DNA from: Hymenobacter psoromatis
GTDB lineage: Bacteria > Bacteroidota > Bacteroidia > Cytophagales > Hymenobacteraceae
DNA: 64,000 bases
Assembly: GCA_001596155.1 (NCBI GenBank)
Contig: CP014771.1
Span: 3,472,001 to 3,536,000 of the forward strand
Direction of reading: 5' to 3'
A program made the position numbers and the translations under genes. Below the pieces are notes generated by a model. That model saw only the letters and a program-made list of their open reading frames with translations. It made no database searches and was not told the DNA's origin. Of this stretch, positions 62,342-64,000 are shown piece after piece (the first letter of the stretch is position 1; every line of letters starts with the position of its first letter).

Positions 62342-62929
62342 ACTATTTACCAACGGGTACTTAGTCTGGGCGACCACAGTATCATTGGTCCCGGCGGTGT
62401 TCAGGTAACGCAAACGGGAAGTGGCATTTATCATGATGAATTACCGGAAATCCCTGGCACCAATTGCCATGCTTTTCAGATTTGGATAAATCATGCTGCC
62501 AAGGACCGGTTGGTTGAGCCGAAAGCCCTTCATCTGCCTGCAAAAGAGGTACCCGAGTTCAAAACCGAGAAGGTTCTGCTGCGGGTAATTCAGGACAACT
62601 ACCAGGATTTACAATCGCCGATGAAATTGGTAACCGAAACGTTGCTTTTCGATGTCACGATGCAACCAAATGCTACCCTTGAATTAGCAGCCAGGGAAAT
62701 GGCCTTTATCTACTTGATTTCGGGCAAGATTGTGGTGGATGGCAAAGAAATAGCCGGCCCCAGTCTGGTTAAATTTGAAAATGAAGGCGATAGCATACAG
62801 ATAACAACAAGCGGAGAGAAAGCAAATTTTATGTTTGCTTCCGGCACCCCGCACCATGAGCCTATTATCTACGGAGGACCTTTTGTGATAGAGTTACTAA
62901 CTACTTATTATCAATCACTTAACTTATAA
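62342..62929 (+). pseudogene. Pirin-family protein, 5' truncated
   Basis: The frame is open from just after a TAA at 62339 and reads DHSIIGPGGVQVTQTGSGIY, CHAFQIWINHAAKDR, then FIYLISGKIVVDGKEIAGPS and ASGTPHHEPIIYGGPFV, clearly the central and C-terminal part of a pirin (cupin) protein. The first 60-80 residues, with the metal-binding HPHRGF motif, are missing. No ATG is available at a suitable place; GTT/TTG codons could be used. It is AT-richer than the chromosome and lies between an IS110 element and a broken transposase. Confidence 0.78.
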
Positions 62930-63805
62930 ACCTGTCATTTTGTAATTTGCTAATGCGGTGCAAATTCGTATGGCATCGGTAAACTTAGCCTTTTGTCTCA
63001 TTCGGTTTTCGATGCGTAATATAAAGAATGATTTCACCTTAGCAATGGCATTTTCAACAGCTATTCTTACCTGTGAAAAGAGCGAATTAATTGCTTTTTG
63101 TAGCTTAGTTAAGGGATGATATTTGCTCGCTTTATACGGAATCCAAACGTCTTTGCATTTGACTGCTTTTGTTATGCCTGTAAAGCCAGAATCGACATGC
63201 AGCCGATACGCACTCAAATCAATTCCGCCAAAAATATCTTTAAAAATAGTAAAATCATGTACATGCCTAGGGTAGGCCTTGCTAATGAATAAAATTCGCT
63301 TATCAAGGGTGCAAATAATTAGCCATTTTAGGGTGTGAAATTTTTTTACCACTGCAATGCTATTTTTGAACTTGCTGATTAACAGCGCGTTCGATTGGCA
63401 CTTCGGTTACATCAATCACCAGGTCAGTTATGCCTGCAAATTGCTCATTAACGGCCTCCTGATTCCTTTCCATAAAAGTATTTTGTACTTTTTGCTGTTG
63501 TAAAGCCGCTTGTAAGTGAGGCTTAAGGAGTTCCAGATACATGCTGGCGTTCGCGTCTGAAATACCAAAATACATGCCCATATTTTGAAGAGTGGGATAC
63601 GCTTTATGATAGTGCAAAACAAAAAAAGTGCCTCTCTTTTGTCCGTTAAAACAGGCTGCACCTGCCGGGCATAACGTGGGGATTCCTTGGGAATATATAA
63701 AGGAGCGAAATGCTCATAAAGTGCCGAAAACTCTACTAGCGAAAGACCAGTTGCTGCTTTGTACTGCCTATCATTGATAGCGTTGTGATAAATGCTGGAT
63801 GGCAT
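62924..63805 (-). pseudogene. DDE_Tnp_4-type (IS5-like) transposase, decayed
   Basis: Three pieces make one protein: ATGLSLVEFSALYEHFAP and following; LHYHKAYPTLQNMG to VIDVTEVPIERAVNQQVQ; then KFHTLKWLIIC, HVDSGFTGITKA and AVENAIAKVKSFF. The DDE residues are in IDVTEVP, HVDSG and VENA. The first joint is a seven-A run (63611-63617) one base short. At the second there is a TAG and a shift near another A run. Its terminal repeats are not clear. AT-rich compared with the chromosome. Confidence 0.82.
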
Positions 63806-64000
63806 AGAAAATGCTTGTTGTAAGTAGAATTTATTAGTTATGTACGTAAAAACTTGCTAATCAGTTGTTAGCAAGTCTGATGACTACTCAGCAACAAATG
63901 CAGGAAACCCGCCAGCGCCAGCAACGAGGTGAAATGGGTTTTTTGCTTCCAGTATAACCTTAAAATAAGTTGGTTGCCTCTTTAATCACTGATGTTACGC
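63806..64000. other. End of window, no confident gene
   Basis: Contains ACTTGCTAA and TTGTTAGCAAGT near 63853-63875, which can form a hairpin that might be the transposon end. A 26-codon frame from ATG 63880 ends at TAA 63957; I do not consider it a gene. Confidence 0.35.

Overview
The window looks like a chromosomal segment of a pigmented, high-GC member of the Bacteroidota, most likely Hymenobacter or a close relative. Support comes from the families present (DUF5686 and carboxypeptidase-regulatory outer-membrane proteins, a kynurenine 3-monooxygenase, a fasciclin protein, paired AraC/SDR genes), from Bacteroidota-type promoters (TTG-N19-TACCTTTG before a tRNA gene), and from a very abundant word, GGGGGTAGGG, scattered over genes and spacers on both strands. 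This is inference from content; no rRNA is present to confirm it.

Layout. 0-18.8 kb is mostly ordinary chromosome: the end of rfbA, an AraC/SDR pair, a histidine kinase, hemA, an ArsR regulator, an MscS channel, a free methionine sulfoxide reductase, kmo, a 2OG-Fe(II) oxygenase, a second AraC/SDR pair, a chromate transporter, lipoproteins and an APC-type permease. 18.8-34.9 kb is an accessory island. It starts at the 3' end of the permease, whose tail occurs a second time downstream. It holds a two-gene nucleotidyltransferase-like module, nested insertion sequences, and a DNA phosphorothioation (Dnd) locus: dndC, an HNH nuclease resembling phosphorothioate-dependent restriction enzymes, a dndD lacking its N-terminal half, a dndE-HerA fusion with a frameshift, a GIY-YIG protein, a dndB-like DGQHR gene split by an insertion sequence, relics of a second desulfurase and a second herA end, a frameshifted AlbA-type ATP-binding gene, and dndA. 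The locus looks like a decayed chimera of two related Dnd clusters.

34.9-54.7 kb returns to chromosomal genes: an S53 peptidase, a RAYT-type transposase beside a palindromic element, an LpxR-like protein, an EamA transporter, rpiA, a DUF5686 protein, a sugar-oxidation cluster (GH1, GMC oxidoreductase, its subunit-3 partner, an SDR), an alpha/beta hydrolase that lacks the usual serine, a PA14-OmpA protein, a TonB-like protein and a fasciclin protein. 54.7-58.6 kb holds two tRNA genes and several decaying genes (an HNH gene and an AraC gene each with an in-frame TAG, a nuclease-like relic, an SDR without a standard start). 58.7-64 kb holds two HxlR regulators, a QorB-like reductase, an IS110 element with a candidate bridge RNA, a pirin fragment and a decayed DDE transposase.

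Dispersed structure. Five long-stem palindromic elements, three of them nearly identical and a fourth clearly related, share a GAGCTTG-CGA core; one lies 34 bp upstream of the RAYT gene and another abuts the IS110 element. Several disrupted genes have one-base lesions in homopolymer runs, so part of the apparent decay could be sequence error and needs read-level confirmation.
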